From Rhodococcoides fascians NBRC 12155 = LMG 3623 (GTDB lineage Bacteria > Actinomycetota > Actinomycetes > Mycobacteriales > Mycobacteriaceae), in NCBI RefSeq assembly GCF_001894785.1, contig NZ_BCWW01000013.1, positions 1 through 64,000 on the forward strand: a stretch of 64,000 bases of DNA, written 5' to 3'. The notes under the pieces are model-generated. The model ran no database searches. It saw only the letters and a program-made list of their open reading frames with translations, and was not told where the DNA came from. Position numbers and translations under genes: made by a program. The first letter of the stretch is position 1. The number at the start of each line of letters is the position of its first letter. Shown here in pieces: positions 1-11,100 of the stretch.

Positions 1-2
1 CC

Positions 3-362
3 CCCGTCTCGCCGCCCGGACAGCCATTGTTCGACACGTATCTGCCTCCTCCGGTGACGGACTACCGCAAAGGCTTGCAACTGGCGGACGCGCCCCTTGA
101 GTGGGACAACACAGATGCCGAGACGATCGTCATCACAATCGACCTGCCACACCTCCGTCCTGATCAGACATGGACCAGCGATAACGAACTGCTGATCCTG
201 CGCGCGATCGATCACACCGCGTCCTCTCTGACTGCCGAGTGGACAGTGACCGCGCAAACCTACGGCGAGTCCTACAGCGGAGTGCCACTCAGCATCCCGG
301 TCCAGGCCGAAAATCTCGGTGACAGCTACCGAGCGGCGGTCACCCGGTCCGATCAGACCTGA
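3..362 (+). CDS. C-terminal part of an unrecognised protein (5' end outside the window)
   Basis: The reading frame is open to the left edge of the window, so only the last 119 residues are visible. A TTG at 27 could be a start, but the frame continues upstream with coding-like codons, so a longer gene is more likely. The visible part is acidic and polar with alternating hydrophobic residues that suggest beta strands. There is no membrane segment, cysteine motif or catalytic signature. It ends 37 bases before the convergent M48-type protease gene. I do not recognise a family. Confidence 0.55.
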   Translation, partial: PVSPPGQPLFDTYLPPPVTDYRKGLQLADAPLEWDNTDAETIVITIDLPHLRPDQTWTSDNELLILRAIDHTASSLTAEWTVTAQTYGESYSGVPLSIPVQAENLGDSYRAAVTRSDQT

Positions 363-399
363 TGGACACACACGTAGACAGCTTCTCGTCCCGAGCAAC

Positions 400-1053
400 C
401 TAACGTCTCTGGGCTTCGCGGCGACGTTGGCGCGCGATCCGCATCCGGTGTGAGGGGTGCGTGTGCGACGGCCAGACGGTCGAACGAGGACCGTTCGCGG
501 CGTACACCGCCAAGCACGCCGCAACACCGTCACTGCCGAACAGACGCGCCGCGACACCGTCGGCGTAGTACTCACGCGGCCAACTCATCACCATGAGCGA
601 GACCACTATGGCAACACCCATCGACGGAATGAACAAGGGGAACCACACCGACCCGGCCAACCCGCCGTTCGCATCCCGCGTCGACGACACGAACGCTGCG
701 GCGCAGCCACCGAGCAGGATCACCACCAGAACGACGTACGCCACGTAGTAGAGCCGGCGGGCGCGACGAAGCTTGGTCAAGTCCTCACGGTGCCCCAATT
801 CGTGGGCCAGTAATGCCGACGACGGCAACGACTGCGGATCCGGCTGTGCACTGATCCATCCGTCCGTGACACCCAACGTGTCGGTGCCGTGGTGGTAGCG
901 AGCACCCATACCCAACGGACCGGGGAGGAACTCGACGGACGGGGGAGGGGACTGACCGAGTAGAGCCGCGATTTCCCCAACACGAGCCACCCACATCTCG
1001 CGCTGCTCGGCGCTCGTCGTCGACTGCGGCACCGGTCGACGCACGGCCATCAC
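400..1053 (-). CDS. M48-type membrane zinc metalloprotease
   Basis: The 217-residue protein carries the zinc-protease motif HELGH at about residues 84-88. A likely third zinc ligand is the Glu of REYYAD at about 161. Two hydrophobic segments (about 101-124 and 136-158) lie between these motifs, an order seen in HtpX/Ste24-like M48 peptidases embedded in the membrane. The protein is shorter than housekeeping HtpX and lacks its N-terminal membrane helices, so it is a minimal plasmid version. Its start overlaps the end of the upstream gene by 4 bases (ATGA), so the two are probably translationally coupled. Substrate unknown; the M48-like assignment is from motif and topology only. Confidence 0.8.
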   Translation of the reverse strand: MMAVRRPVPQSTTSAEQREMWVARVGEIAALLGQSPPPSVEFLPGPLGMGARYHHGTDTLGVTDGWISAQPDPQSLPSSALLAHELGHREDLTKLRRARRLYYVAYVVLVVILLGGCAAAFVSSTRDANGGLAGSVWFPLFIPSMGVAIVVSLMVMSWPREYYADGVAARLFGSDGVAACLAVYAANGPRSTVWPSHTHPSHRMRIARQRRREAQRR

Positions 1054-1337
1054 CCACCCTCGCGTTCAGCGCCATCGGCAGCCACACGCGAGACCAGAGC
1101 GCGGGCCGCTCCCGCGTCCAGGCCCACCATCTCCGCCGCCACATCGAGACCGCCGACATGGGCCTGCAACTCGATCAACGCCGCCACCATCGCCCGCTCC
1201 GCTGCGACCACCTGAGCTTGCGCAGCCAGAAACGATGCCACCGCCGGACGGGCCGAGCTGGCCGCGCCGGCCACCTTCGCCGCCGCCGCCGCGCGGAGCT
1301 GAGTCCGCGTGGAGATCCGATCACCCGACCTACTCAC
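1050..1337 (-). CDS. Small Ala-rich helical protein, possible DNA-binding partner of the M48 protease
   Basis: The frame is open upstream to 1433. The GTG at 1337 is preceded by GGAGG and gives a 95-residue protein with consistent codon use, so I prefer it. The protein is very rich in alanine and predicted helical throughout. The C-terminal part (LDVAAEMVGLDAGAARALV) looks like a helix-turn-helix of the kind in short actinobacterial proteins that follow an Ala-rich helix. It is co-transcribed with, and overlaps, the protease gene, and it is divergent from the relaxase gene. A role in regulating either is possible but not shown. Confidence 0.55.
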   Translation of the reverse strand: MSRSGDRISTRTQLRAAAAAKVAGAASSARPAVASFLAAQAQVVAAERAMVAALIELQAHVGGLDVAAEMVGLDAGAARALVSRVAADGAEREGG

Positions 1338-1466
1338 CGCAGTACCCACCTCCACACAGACACGCCAGTCAGCACTCGTCACGACCCACAGGCCCTCTCC
1401 TACAGCCCAGTTCTCGCTGCCACACCATTTCACCTCACGAACCCAAGATCAAGCCCTACAGACCTC

Positions 1467-1500
1467 TTGCATTAAGGATAACGAAAAGATAACAGCAGCT
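1467..1500 (+). promoter_or_regulatory. Possible relaxase promoter region with GATAAC direct repeat
   Basis: A TTGCAT at 1467-1472 and a TAACAG at 1490-1495 are spaced 17 bases apart, just before the likely ATG at 1501, which has no clear ribosome binding site. GATAAC occurs twice (1477-1482 and 1488-1493) with an 11-base period. This could be a weak leaderless promoter and a protein-binding site. The transfer origin of MobF systems is often next to the relaxase gene, but I cannot define an oriT here. Confidence 0.3.
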
Positions 1501-4500
1501 ATGATCTGTTTCGTGACCGCGACGATGCACAAGCTGACGGCCGGGGACGGGTACATGTACCTGATCCGGCAGGTCGCTGCGCACGACGCCACCGCACGTG
1601 GACGCGACACTCTCGCGGACTACTACTCCTCGAAAGGCGAGTCGCCCGGCCTCTGGATGGGATCGGGGCTACCCACGCTGCGCACCATCGGCGCAGGCGA
1701 CGAGGTCACCGAAGCGCACATGCTCGCGCTGTTCGGCGAAGGCAAACACCCCGACGCCACCGCCATCGAAGGCAGGCACGCCACCGCCCTCGTCGCCGAC
1801 GGTGCCAGCAAGAAAGACGCCGCCGCGCTCGCACTGCGAGAGAGCAAGCTGGGCAACCCCTTTCGGATTCACTCCGGCGTCACCGAGTTCCGCAAGGCGG
1901 TCGGCGAAGCGTTCACCGAACACAACGCCGCCCTCGGTCTGCCCTCCCACGCGCCGGTCGACGACGACGTCCGCGCGCAGATCCGCACCCGAATCGCCCG
2001 CGAGATGTTCGAGACCGAACTCGGCCGCGCACCGCTCGACGACCGCGAACTCAGCGGCTGGGTGGCCAAGAACTCTCGCGCCAAGACCACCGCCGTCGCC
2101 GGATACGACGTCACCTTCAGCCCGGTGAAGTCGGTCAGTGCCCTGTGGGCGCTGGCCCCGCGAGAGATGTCCGAAGCGATCGAAGCCGCCCACCATGACG
2201 CGGTCAAAGACGCGCTCGACTGGTTCGAGAACAACGCCCTGCTCACTCGGCTCGGCACCGATGGTGTGCAGCAGGTCGACACCGAAGGAATGCTCGCCGC
2301 CGCCTTCACCCACCGCGACTCCCGCGCGGGCGAGCCCGACCTGCACACCCACGTCGCGATCTCGAACAAGGTGAAAGTCAAAGGGCAGAACAAGTGGCTC
2401 GCCATCGACGGCCGGCCACTGCACAAAGCGATGGTCGCGATCTCCGAGACCTACAACACCCGCCTCGAGGGATACCTCCGAGACCGTCTCGGCGTCGACT
2501 TCGCCGAGCGCGCCGGCACTGACCCCGGCAAACGCCCGATCCGCGAAATCGTAGGCGTCGACGCCGATCTGGCCGCCCGCTGGTCCTCCCGCGCCGGGAT
2601 GATCGACCTGCGCCGCGGAGAACTCGCCGCCGAGTTCCAACGCGAACTCGGCCGCGAACCCACACCCGCCGAAGCCCGCAAACTCAACCAACGCGCCAAC
2701 CTCGAAACCCGCGAAGCCAAACACGAACCACGCTCGCTGGCAGAACAACGCACTGCCTGGCGCGCCGAAGCAATCGAAGTCCTCGGAAACGAACGCGCTC
2801 TCTCGGAAATGATCCGACGCACCACCCACGACCACGGGCCCGTACGCGAACCCGTCACCGTGGACGCACAGTGGATCGCCGAAAGCGCCGACCACGCCCT
2901 GTCGGTGGTCGGGCAGAGCCGCGCCCGCTGGCAGGAGTGGCATGTGCGCGCCGAAGCGGCCCGCATCGTGCGCGCGCACTCGGTCCCGAGCGAGCAGATG
3001 GAATACGCCATCACCGCCATCACCGATGCTGCTCTGGACCCGCAGCGATCGGTCGCGTTGGGACCGGACGACGACCTGGACGAGCCCGGGGTATTGCGCC
3101 GCAGCAACGGGGCCAGCGTCTACACCACCGAAGGCACGCGCCTCTACACCTGCGAGTCCATCCTCGCCGCCGAAGACCGCCTCGTGCAGGCCGCGCAACT
3201 GGGCGGGGGACGCAGCGTCGACCCGCTCACCGTCGACCTCGCGTTGCTCGAACACGCCGCCAACAAATTCGATCTCAACACCTCCCAAGCACAGATGGTC
3301 CGGGAGCTCGCCACCTCCGGGCAACGCCTCCAGCTCGCCCTCGCACCCGCCGGCACCGGCAAGACCACCGCCATGGCCGTACTGCGGAGCAGCTGGGAAG
3401 CAGAAGGGGGCCACGTCCTCGGTCTGGCACCGACCGCCGCCGCAGCCTCCGCCCTCGAACAAGACCTCGACGCAACCACCGACACCCTCGGCAAACTCGT
3501 CGACACACTCTGCGAGCTCGACGACGCCGCACCCGGCGAGGTCGTGACAGTCCCGGACTGGTTCGACAGCATCGACCACCGTTCCCTCGTCGTCATCGAC
3601 GAAGCCGGCATGGCCTCGACCGCCGACCTCGACCTGGCCGTGCAGTTCGTCCTCGACCGCGGTGGCAGCGTCCGTCTGGTCGGAGACGATCAACAGCTCG
3701 CCTCCGTCGCCGCCGGCGGAGTGCTCCGCGACATCGCTACCACCACCGGGGCGATCACCCTCACCGACGTCGTCCGATTCAAGGACAACGCCGAAGGCCT
3801 CGCCTCCCTGGACCTGCGAGCCGGAAACGCCGAAGCCATCGGCTTCTACATCGACAACAACCGAGTCCACGTCGGAGATCTCGTTGCCGCCGAAGACCAG
3901 GCCTACTCGGCATGGCAACGCGACATCGAAAACGGCCTCGACGCGGTCATGCTCGCCCCCACCCGGGACACGGTCCGCACCCTCAACGAACGCGCCCGTA
4001 TCGACCGCCTCGCTGCGACGGGCAAGACCATCATCGGCCGCGAGGTCACCTTGGCCGACGGACTGCACGCCTCGGTCGGTGACGTCATCACCACCCGTCG
4101 CAACAATCGACGACTCGTCATCGGGGCCACCGACTTCGTCCGCAACGGCAACCGGTGGACCGTCGAGGAAACGAACGCCGACGGCAGCCTGAAAGTCCGC
4201 CGCATCGGAGACGGTCGTGTGGTGACCCTGCCCGCCGACTACGTCAGCGAGAAGGTCACCCTCGGATACGCCCGCACCATTCACGGCGCGCAGGGCATCA
4301 CGGCCGACACCTGCCACACCGTCTTCAGTGGACGCGAGACCCGGCAGCTCGCCTACGTCGCCGCTACCCGTGGCCGCAGCGAGAACCACCTGTACTTCGG
4401 GTCCGCCCTCGACGGCGACGAACACTCGGTCATCACCCCTGAAGCCGTCACACCGCAAACGGCTGTGGACCTGTTCACCCGCATCCTCGGCCGAGACGGC

Positions 4501-7314
4501 GCGCAGGAATCGGCCACCACCGCCGCCCGCCGACTCGCAGACCCCGCCGAGCGACTCCCGATCGCCGCAGCGGCCTACGACGATGCCGTCGGCACCGCCG
4601 CAGAACAGGTCCTCGGCGACGACGAGATGGAGCGCATCGATGCCGAAGCGGACAAGGTCGTCCCCGGCGTCACCGACGCTGCAGCATGGCCCGTGCTGCG
4701 CAAGCACCTGGCCATCCGCGCCGTCGGGGGAACCGACCCGATCGCCGCACTCGCCCGCGCCGCCAGCCACCGCGAACTCGACACCGCCGTCGACGTCGCC
4801 GCCGTCCTGGACTGGAGGCTCGACCCGAGCGGAGAGCATTCCGCCGGCAGCGGCCCCCTGCCGTGGCTGCCCGCCATCCCTCCAGCCCTTCGTGCAGACC
4901 CGACGTGGAGCAACTACCTCACCGCCCGCGCAGAACTGGTCGACACCCTCTCGACAGCGGTCGACGAACGAGCCCGCGGCTGGACCAGCGAGACCGCGCC
5001 GGTCTGGGCCCGGCCCTTCCTCGAACACCCGGACCTGCTCGCGGACCTCGCCGTGTGGCGCGCAGCGCGCACAGTCGACGACATCGACCTCCGGCCCACC
5101 GGTCCCCCGCAGTTCGCGGCCGCACACAAACGGCAGCAGAACCGGCTCGACAAGAGGGCAGCAGCGGTCATCGGCTCGCCCGATGCCGCCACCAACGCCT
5201 GGAGAGCGCTCGCCCAGAAGATCGAGCCGCGGATCCTCACCGATCCGTTCTGGCCGGTGCTCGCACTCCGGCTGACCACCGCCCGCCGCGCCGGTCTCGA
5301 CGTCCCCGCTCTGCTGCGTTCGGTCACCGGGGACCGCCCACTACCCGACGAGATGCCCGCTGCAGCCCTGTGGTGGCGGCTCTCGCGCACCCTGAGCCCG
5401 GCCGCTCTGGACTCCACGACACCGTCCAAGCACCTCGCACCGCACTGGACGCCGACCCTCGACGTCGTGTTCGGCGAGGAGACCGCGCGCACGATCCGCA
5501 GCGATCACGCATGGCCCTCCCTCGTCGCCGCGGTCGACAACGCGCCCATCGACTGGGAGCCGCAGCAGATCCTGGCCTTCACCGACGAGCTGCTCACCCA
5601 GGCCCGCGACGTCGACGACGAACTACGCCCCGACGAGCTCACCCAAGCGTTGGCGTGGCGGATCACCGCCCTGAGCCATCACGAGTTCACCCACCACGAC
5701 TTCCCAGCCGTCGAACACGCACTGGTCGACCCTGCCGAGGACGAGGCAGCAGCAACCGTCGCCGGAAAAATCGACCCGTACGAGTCGACCCCCGCCACCA
5801 CGCAGAGCCACGCCCCCGAGACCACCACCGCAACCGTCACCGGGACCGGCCCGGTGTTCGAGGCCGGCTTCGACGACTACTACCCCGAGCTGAGCGACGC
5901 GGACCTGCCTCCCGACCCGGAGTCCGACCTGCCGCCACCGGACTTCGAGTACGACACCGGGGCCGACTGGGACATGCTCGCGGAGTCGATGGACTCCCTG
6001 CGCATGGTCCGCCCCGAACACGAAGACATCGCACCCGCTGCCCGGGTGGCCGCGCTGCACGCCGAGCTCGCGGACGCACGCACCCGCAGCAACGATCTGT
6101 GGCGCGCGTACCTCGACGAACGAGGCCCCGCGATGACCGCTGCGATCCCCATGATCGTCGATGTCCGCAGCCGCGCCGACGCCCTGCGCCCGCTGTACTT
6201 CGCCGCACAGGACGCGCACGCCCGGTGGCTGGAGACGACCCGCGAACTCGAAACCACCGACGCTCGATGCCGAGACCTGGCGCGAGCTGCAGCAGCCGCG
6301 ACCAAGGACGGCCGCGACGACGACGCACTCCACGCCCAGGCCGACCTCGCCCTGGTCGAGATACTGCGCGAGCACGCGCACGCCACCGAACGCGACGCCC
6401 ACCAGCTCTGGCAGCGGGCCCAGGCCGACCTCGAGACCGCAGCCGGGGGACCCGGCAACATCGTGACCACCGCCGATGCCGACGTCATCCGCGACACGGC
6501 AGCCAGCATCGACCAGATGTCGGTCGACGACGCCCGCGCCACCGTTCGCGCACTCGAAGGCGAGATCATGCGCGCGGAAATGCACGAGGCCCACCACGAT
6601 GCCCCCGCCGTCGCCGAACACACCCCCCTGCCGCCGGCACGCTCGCCCGAGCCGGACAGTCGCGGCCAGGTCGCCGTCCTCACCAAGCCCGACGTCGACC
6701 GTGCAAGCCCCACCGCCGCACCGAAAAAGCCTGCGCAGAATCGCAGTACACCGGCTCGATCCGACCGCACCACAGCGCGCCTTGCTCTGTCGGATCCAGC
6801 GTTCGCGGCGGTCGAGCCCTCCCGAGATCCCCGTGCACTCACCACCGAGTCCGTCGATTCGGAACTCCCGGCATCCGAAGCGTCGGCGATGCCCGACTCC
6901 GAGCCGGACCTGCACGGGACATCGCTTCCCGACGAGAGCGCCCCACCGGTGCCGAGCAGTGTCAGCACTGAGGCAACTGCTACTGCCGAACCGACAGAGA
7001 CCACAGTCGATCCGGACCTGATCGAGGAACGCATCGCCGAGGGAACCAAGGCCATGAAGACCGCAACACCCGAGCTCAAAGCCAAGATCAAACAGACCAC
7101 GCTCAGTCAACGGCTCAATCCCAGCGAGAGCGGGGCCGCGACGTTGGCTCGCTACCGCGCAGAACTCGAACGCCGCGCCGCCCTCACGCAGGGCGAACGC
7201 GCCGCCGAAGACGCGGTACGCGAACGACTACGCAGACAGCAGGCAAAGGGAAGCAAGGGACCGCACCGAGAACCCGAGAGCGGCCCACGAAAGGACCGTG
7301 GCCATGAACTGTGA
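1501..7314 (+). CDS. traA: MobF-family conjugative relaxase-helicase (TraA/TrwC type)
   Basis: This is the enzyme that nicks oriT, becomes covalently attached to the strand and unwinds it for transfer. The 1937-residue protein has the relaxase domain first, with a tyrosine pair at about 41-42 (ADYYS) and the metal-binding histidines in FTHRDS (about 271) and DLHTHVA (about 282 and 284). A RecD/UvrD-like helicase follows, with Walker A APAGTGKTT (Lys about 621), Walker B VVIDEAG (about 700) and the late motifs TIHGAQGITAD and VAATRG. The long C-terminal third is charged, coiled-coil-like and of unknown role. The frame is open back to 1309, but family proteins start just before the HKLTAGDGY motif, so 1501 is the likely start (GTG at 1513 is an alternative). 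A helical protein and a DarB-like protein lie downstream. Confidence 0.93.
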   Translation: MICFVTATMHKLTAGDGYMYLIRQVAAHDATARGRDTLADYYSSKGESPGLWMGSGLPTLRTIGAGDEVTEAHMLALFGEGKHPDATAIEGRHATALVADGASKKDAAALALRESKLGNPFRIHSGVTEFRKAVGEAFTEHNAALGLPSHAPVDDDVRAQIRTRIAREMFETELGRAPLDDRELSGWVAKNSRAKTTAVAGYDVTFSPVKSVSALWALAPREMSEAIEAAHHDAVKDALDWFENNALLTRLGTDGVQQVDTEGMLAAAFTHRDSRAGEPDLHTHVAISNKVKVKGQNKWLAIDGRPLHKAMVAISETYNTRLEGYLRDRLGVDFAERAGTDPGKRPIREIVGVDADLAARWSSRAGMIDLRRGELAAEFQRELGREPTPAEARKLNQRANLETREAKHEPRSLAEQRTAWRAEAIEVLGNERALSEMIRRTTHDHGPVREPVTVDAQWIAESADHALSVVGQSRARWQEWHVRAEAARIVRAHSVPSEQMEYAITAITDAALDPQRSVALGPDDDLDEPGVLRRSNGASVYTTEGTRLYTCESILAAEDRLVQAAQLGGGRSVDPLTVDLALLEHAANKFDLNTSQAQMVRELATSGQRLQLALAPAGTGKTTAMAVLRSSWEAEGGHVLGLAPTAAAASALEQDLDATTDTLGKLVDTLCELDDAAPGEVVTVPDWFDSIDHRSLVVIDEAGMASTADLDLAVQFVLDRGGSVRLVGDDQQLASVAAGGVLRDIATTTGAITLTDVVRFKDNAEGLASLDLRAGNAEAIGFYIDNNRVHVGDLVAAEDQAYSAWQRDIENGLDAVMLAPTRDTVRTLNERARIDRLAATGKTIIGREVTLADGLHASVGDVITTRRNNRRLVIGATDFVRNGNRWTVEETNADGSLKVRRIGDGRVVTLPADYVSEKVTLGYARTIHGAQGITADTCHTVFSGRETRQLAYVAATRGRSENHLYFGSALDGDEHSVITPEAVTPQTAVDLFTRILGRDGAQESATTAARRLADPAERLPIAAAAYDDAVGTAAEQVLGDDEMERIDAEADKVVPGVTDAAAWPVLRKHLAIRAVGGTDPIAALARAASHRELDTAVDVAAVLDWRLDPSGEHSAGSGPLPWLPAIPPALRADPTWSNYLTARAELVDTLSTAVDERARGWTSETAPVWARPFLEHPDLLADLAVWRAARTVDDIDLRPTGPPQFAAAHKRQQNRLDKRAAAVIGSPDAATNAWRALAQKIEPRILTDPFWPVLALRLTTARRAGLDVPALLRSVTGDRPLPDEMPAAALWWRLSRTLSPAALDSTTPSKHLAPHWTPTLDVVFGEETARTIRSDHAWPSLVAAVDNAPIDWEPQQILAFTDELLTQARDVDDELRPDELTQALAWRITALSHHEFTHHDFPAVEHALVDPAEDEAAATVAGKIDPYESTPATTQSHAPETTTATVTGTGPVFEAGFDDYYPELSDADLPPDPESDLPPPDFEYDTGADWDMLAESMDSLRMVRPEHEDIAPAARVAALHAELADARTRSNDLWRAYLDERGPAMTAAIPMIVDVRSRADALRPLYFAAQDAHARWLETTRELETTDARCRDLARAAAAATKDGRDDDALHAQADLALVEILREHAHATERDAHQLWQRAQADLETAAGGPGNIVTTADADVIRDTAASIDQMSVDDARATVRALEGEIMRAEMHEAHHDAPAVAEHTPLPPARSPEPDSRGQVAVLTKPDVDRASPTAAPKKPAQNRSTPARSDRTTARLALSDPAFAAVEPSRDPRALTTESVDSELPASEASAMPDSEPDLHGTSLPDESAPPVPSSVSTEATATAEPTETTVDPDLIEERIAEGTKAMKTATPELKAKIKQTTLSQRLNPSESGAATLARYRAELERRAALTQGERAAEDAVRERLRRQQAKGSKGPHREPESGPRKDRGHEL

Positions 7315-7494
7315 GCACCGAATGAAGGACGGACGACGATGGACGAGCCCGACCAGTCGAACGGCCGCACCGATCCGGTGTGCCGCATGGGTAGATTTTT
7401 CGCTTTCACCACACACCGAGCGGGGGCGCAGCGACCATGGCGCGTGACGACCAGGATCAACCGTCCCTGTTTTCGATCGGAGAGGGGACCGACG

Positions 7495-8133
7495 ATGTCG
7501 GAACCGGAGATGAACGTGGATCTGCGGATCCGCGACGAAGTGCGCAGGATCTGGGGGGAGTGGATCGGACTCGATCCGGACCTGCCCGAGGCCGTACGCG
7601 AGGAACAGATCGAACGCGAAGCGGCGCGACTGACCCAACTGGTGGAGGAAACGGTGGGGGACAGCGCCCACGGCTTCCTGATGGATCGGTGGCGGGCCGA
7701 GAACCCGGGAGTGACACCGGACTACCCCACGACCGTGGCGTTGATGACCACGGCCTGGCACTCGGCACGATCGAAGATCCTCGAGGAACACCTGTACCCG
7801 CAGGTGACCGAGGAGATCTACCAACGGGTGATCTCCACGGACGCAGTGATCGAGGAGGAGCGCCGAGCGCACCTGCAGAGCGCGCAGGACAAGGGCGACG
7901 AGATGCGTTGGACGACACTGTCGGTGGACATCTCGCCGCTGGCGAGCCGGATCGTGGACCGGGTGTGGATGGACCGTCCGGGTCGATTCCTGCTGCTCGC
8001 CCAGGCGCTGATCCAGCAACGACTCGACGACAACCAGCCGACGCCGACCACAGCGAGCGATCCGATCGCCGCGGAGCTCGAAACGTTGATCCTCGACGAG
8101 ATGGACCGGACGCCGGGCGCGACTCCCTTCTGA
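7495..8133 (+). CDS. Unrecognised helical protein between relaxase and DarB-like gene
   Basis: The ATG at 7495 is preceded by GAGAGGGG and gives 212 residues with strong G/C third positions, whereas the other frames here lack this bias. An upstream ATG at 7339 in the same frame is possible but the added codons look non-coding. The protein is acidic and helical with no motif I recognise. Its coding bias runs right up to its stop at 8131-8133, exactly where the coding bias of the next gene begins one frame back. Either it overlaps that gene's poorly defined start, or the two are one protein split by a frameshift (programmed or a sequence error). Confidence 0.7.
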   Translation: MSEPEMNVDLRIRDEVRRIWGEWIGLDPDLPEAVREEQIEREAARLTQLVEETVGDSAHGFLMDRWRAENPGVTPDYPTTVALMTTAWHSARSKILEEHLYPQVTEEIYQRVISTDAVIEEERRAHLQSAQDKGDEMRWTTLSVDISPLASRIVDRVWMDRPGRFLLLAQALIQQRLDDNQPTPTTASDPIAAELETLILDEMDRTPGATPF

Positions 8134-11100
8134 CCCTTCGGGCGCAGTGGGTCGACGCCCACACGGCCACCGCCGACATTCTGCACCGAGGAGGCCGTCT
8201 CAGGCAGCACCTCGACAACGCCGAGCGCGCGCTCGAACGCGCACGCCAGCAAGACAACCGCGACGGCATCGAGGCACTGACACAGCGGATCTCGGACCTG
8301 TCCTACCGGCGCACCCGACTGCTCGCCGACTACGAGCGCGCCCGCGCGGCCGAAGGGCAGCTCGGCAACGCCCTGCGCGCCGCCGGGATCGATCCCGCCT
8401 CGATCAACCACAGCGCCGTCGCCCGCGCCGACGCCGCGCAACGCCGCACGCCGCCGACCTGGGCCAACGACCCCGCCACCGGACGCCAACTCGACACCCT
8501 GCGCACGCTGCTCGCCCGATCCGGACTACCCGACGACACCGTCGACGCGCGCCTGACCAAAGCCGAGGCCGACCGCTCCATCAAGGCCATCCTCGCCGGC
8601 GAGCTGCCACTGCTGCGCAGCACCGACGATGCAGCGCCGCCGGCACCCCCGCAGGCGTCGGCACACGAGGTACTCACCGAGCGCATCCGCGCCGCCGTCC
8701 TCGCCGACGCGGATCTGACCGTCTCGGCTCAGGCGTCGTCGAACACCTTCGCCCAGTTCCAGTCGTGGGCGCTGGCACGGACGAAAACGGTCATGCTCGA
8801 CGCCGTCGTGGGCGTCGACGACACCGACACCGCGCTCACCGGCGCCGCACAATCGCTGTTGGCCGATCCTGCCCGCCTCGATGCACTTCCCCACGAGCTG
8901 GTCGACTTGCTCTGGCAGACCCACCACCGGGCACCCGAGGCAGACCCCACAGAGCCGGACACCACAGGGCCAGAGACCACCGACGAAGCTGCACGTCAGC
9001 ACCTGGCCCAGAACGAGCTCGACAATGCCGCCACTGCTGCGATCGTCGACTTCGACGATCGCGGCCGCCGCGCCTACGACCCGCGCGCGCCCTTTGCCGC
9101 GCCCGATCCCTCCGCCGACCCCGTCGTCGGCGCAGCACTCGAATCCCTGCCCTCCGACAGCGTCGACGCCACACAGATCCGCGCCGACTTCATCCACGGC
9201 TACGCCACCGCCGCCAGCACCGATGCTGCCAGGCGCGCCGCTGCGGCCACCGAAACATCGCTTCCCGCTGACGATTCCGCCGACACCGCGACACCCCGCG
9301 AGGTACACGCTGCGCCGGTCGAGGTGCCCCAGTACGAGACCGGAGAACCCCTCACCAGCCCGTTGTGGCGCAGCAACAGTCTCATCGCCGCCCAACGCCC
9401 CGACGGCTCCACCGTCTACATCAGCGCCGACACCGCCCGCCGCTATGCCGCCGTCTCCGACACCGTCACGCCAGAACCCGAACCCCAGACCGCGACCGGA
9501 CCGGAAGCGACGCCCGAACCCGAGACCGCCGCCGAACTCGGCGGCGTCGACGCGGGCGGACCGAGCCGGGAACCGTTAGGTAGCGGTGTCGACTCCGCTG
9601 ACCACTCAGCCCGATTTACTGCTCCCGCAGTCGATTTCGTTCTCGGCACGGACGTTCTCGTCCCATCCGGAGCCAAAGCCCGAGCCCGCGCCAACCTCGA
9701 TGCCCTCGCCATCGTTCAGCGGTTGGCCACCGAGTCCCGCCCCGCCACCGACGCCGAGCAGGACGCACTGGCTCGCTGGTCGGGATGGGGCGGCGTGCCG
9801 CAGATATTCGACACCGCCAAGACCGAATGGGAGCCCGAGCGCGAGGAACTGCGCACCCTGCTCAGCGCCCCGGACTACGCCGCAGCCCGCTTGAGCACCG
9901 TCAACGCCCACTACACCGATCCCGCCATCGCTTCTGCCCTCTGGCGCGCGGTCGAACGCGCCGGTCTGCCCGAGGGTGCCCGCGTCCTCGAACCGGGTTG
10001 CGGCAGTGGACACTTCGTCGGTCTCGCCCCCACCGGAACGAAGATGGTCGGCGTCGAGCTCGACCCCATCACTGCAGCGATCGCCCATCACCTCTATCCG
10101 AACCAGCACATCCGCAACCACGGATTCGAGGCAGCGTTCGCCGGCGACGGCACCTTCACCGCAACCATCGGCAACGTCCCGTTCGGTGACTATCCGGTCT
10201 ACGACGACATTCACAACCCCAACAGTCGCTCGATCCACAACCACTTCATCATCAAATCCCTGCACCTGACCGCCCCCGGCGGGTACGTCGCGGTCATCAC
10301 CAGCACGTTCACTTCCGATTCGGTGCGCCCGGCCGCGCGGCGCGAGATCGCCGCCCTGGGTGACCTCGTCGGCGGCGTCCGGCTGCCGTCGGCCGCGCAT
10401 CGTCGCCAGGCCGCCACCGACGTGCTCACCGACGTGCTGATCTTCCGCAGGCGAGAGCCGGGCCGCGAGGCCACCGAACAGACCACGCTGTGGACCGAGG
10501 TCGCCCAAGTCACCCTTCCCACTGGGAACGGAGACAGCACCGCACCGGCCCACCTGAACCGGTACTTCAACCGGCACCGAGACCGCATCCTGGGCACCGT
10601 CGAGGTCGGTTCCGGAATGTACGGCTCGACCACGATGAAAGTCGTTGCCCCGCAATCGCAATCCGTACCAGCCCTGCTGACGCGGGCGCTGGAGAACATC
10701 GTCGACGATGCCCTGGACTCGGGCCTGGCGATGACCGCCGCGGCTCCAGATCGAACCCAGCATCACGAGCTCGATACCGCCGGCCTGCACACCGACTCCG
10801 GGACCGATACCGGAACCATCCCCGGCACACTGCGATTCGACGCCCACAGCTCCCGGTGGGAGCAGTACCAGGTCGGTGCCGGATGGGTTCTCACCCCCGC
10901 CAAGGGCCGCGAGATCAACGATCAGTGGCAACGACTGCTCGCCATGGGCGATACCGTCCTGGACATCGGTGAGAGCGCGCGCACCGCCGACTCGACCCCC
11001 GAGCACCGACAAGACCTGCGCGAGAAGCTCGATCGGCAATACACCGACTACACCAACCGATACGGCTTCATCAACCGGTTCAAGTGGACCAACCACGCCA

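Noticed and set aside
1309..1500. Upstream extension of traA to 1309
   Set aside because: The added 64 residues lack codon bias and extend past the usual family start before HKLTAGDGY.
1669..5127. Very long minus-strand frame (1152 codons) opposite traA
   Set aside because: It mirrors the GC-biased relaxase gene, has a shadow-type composition and no known motif.
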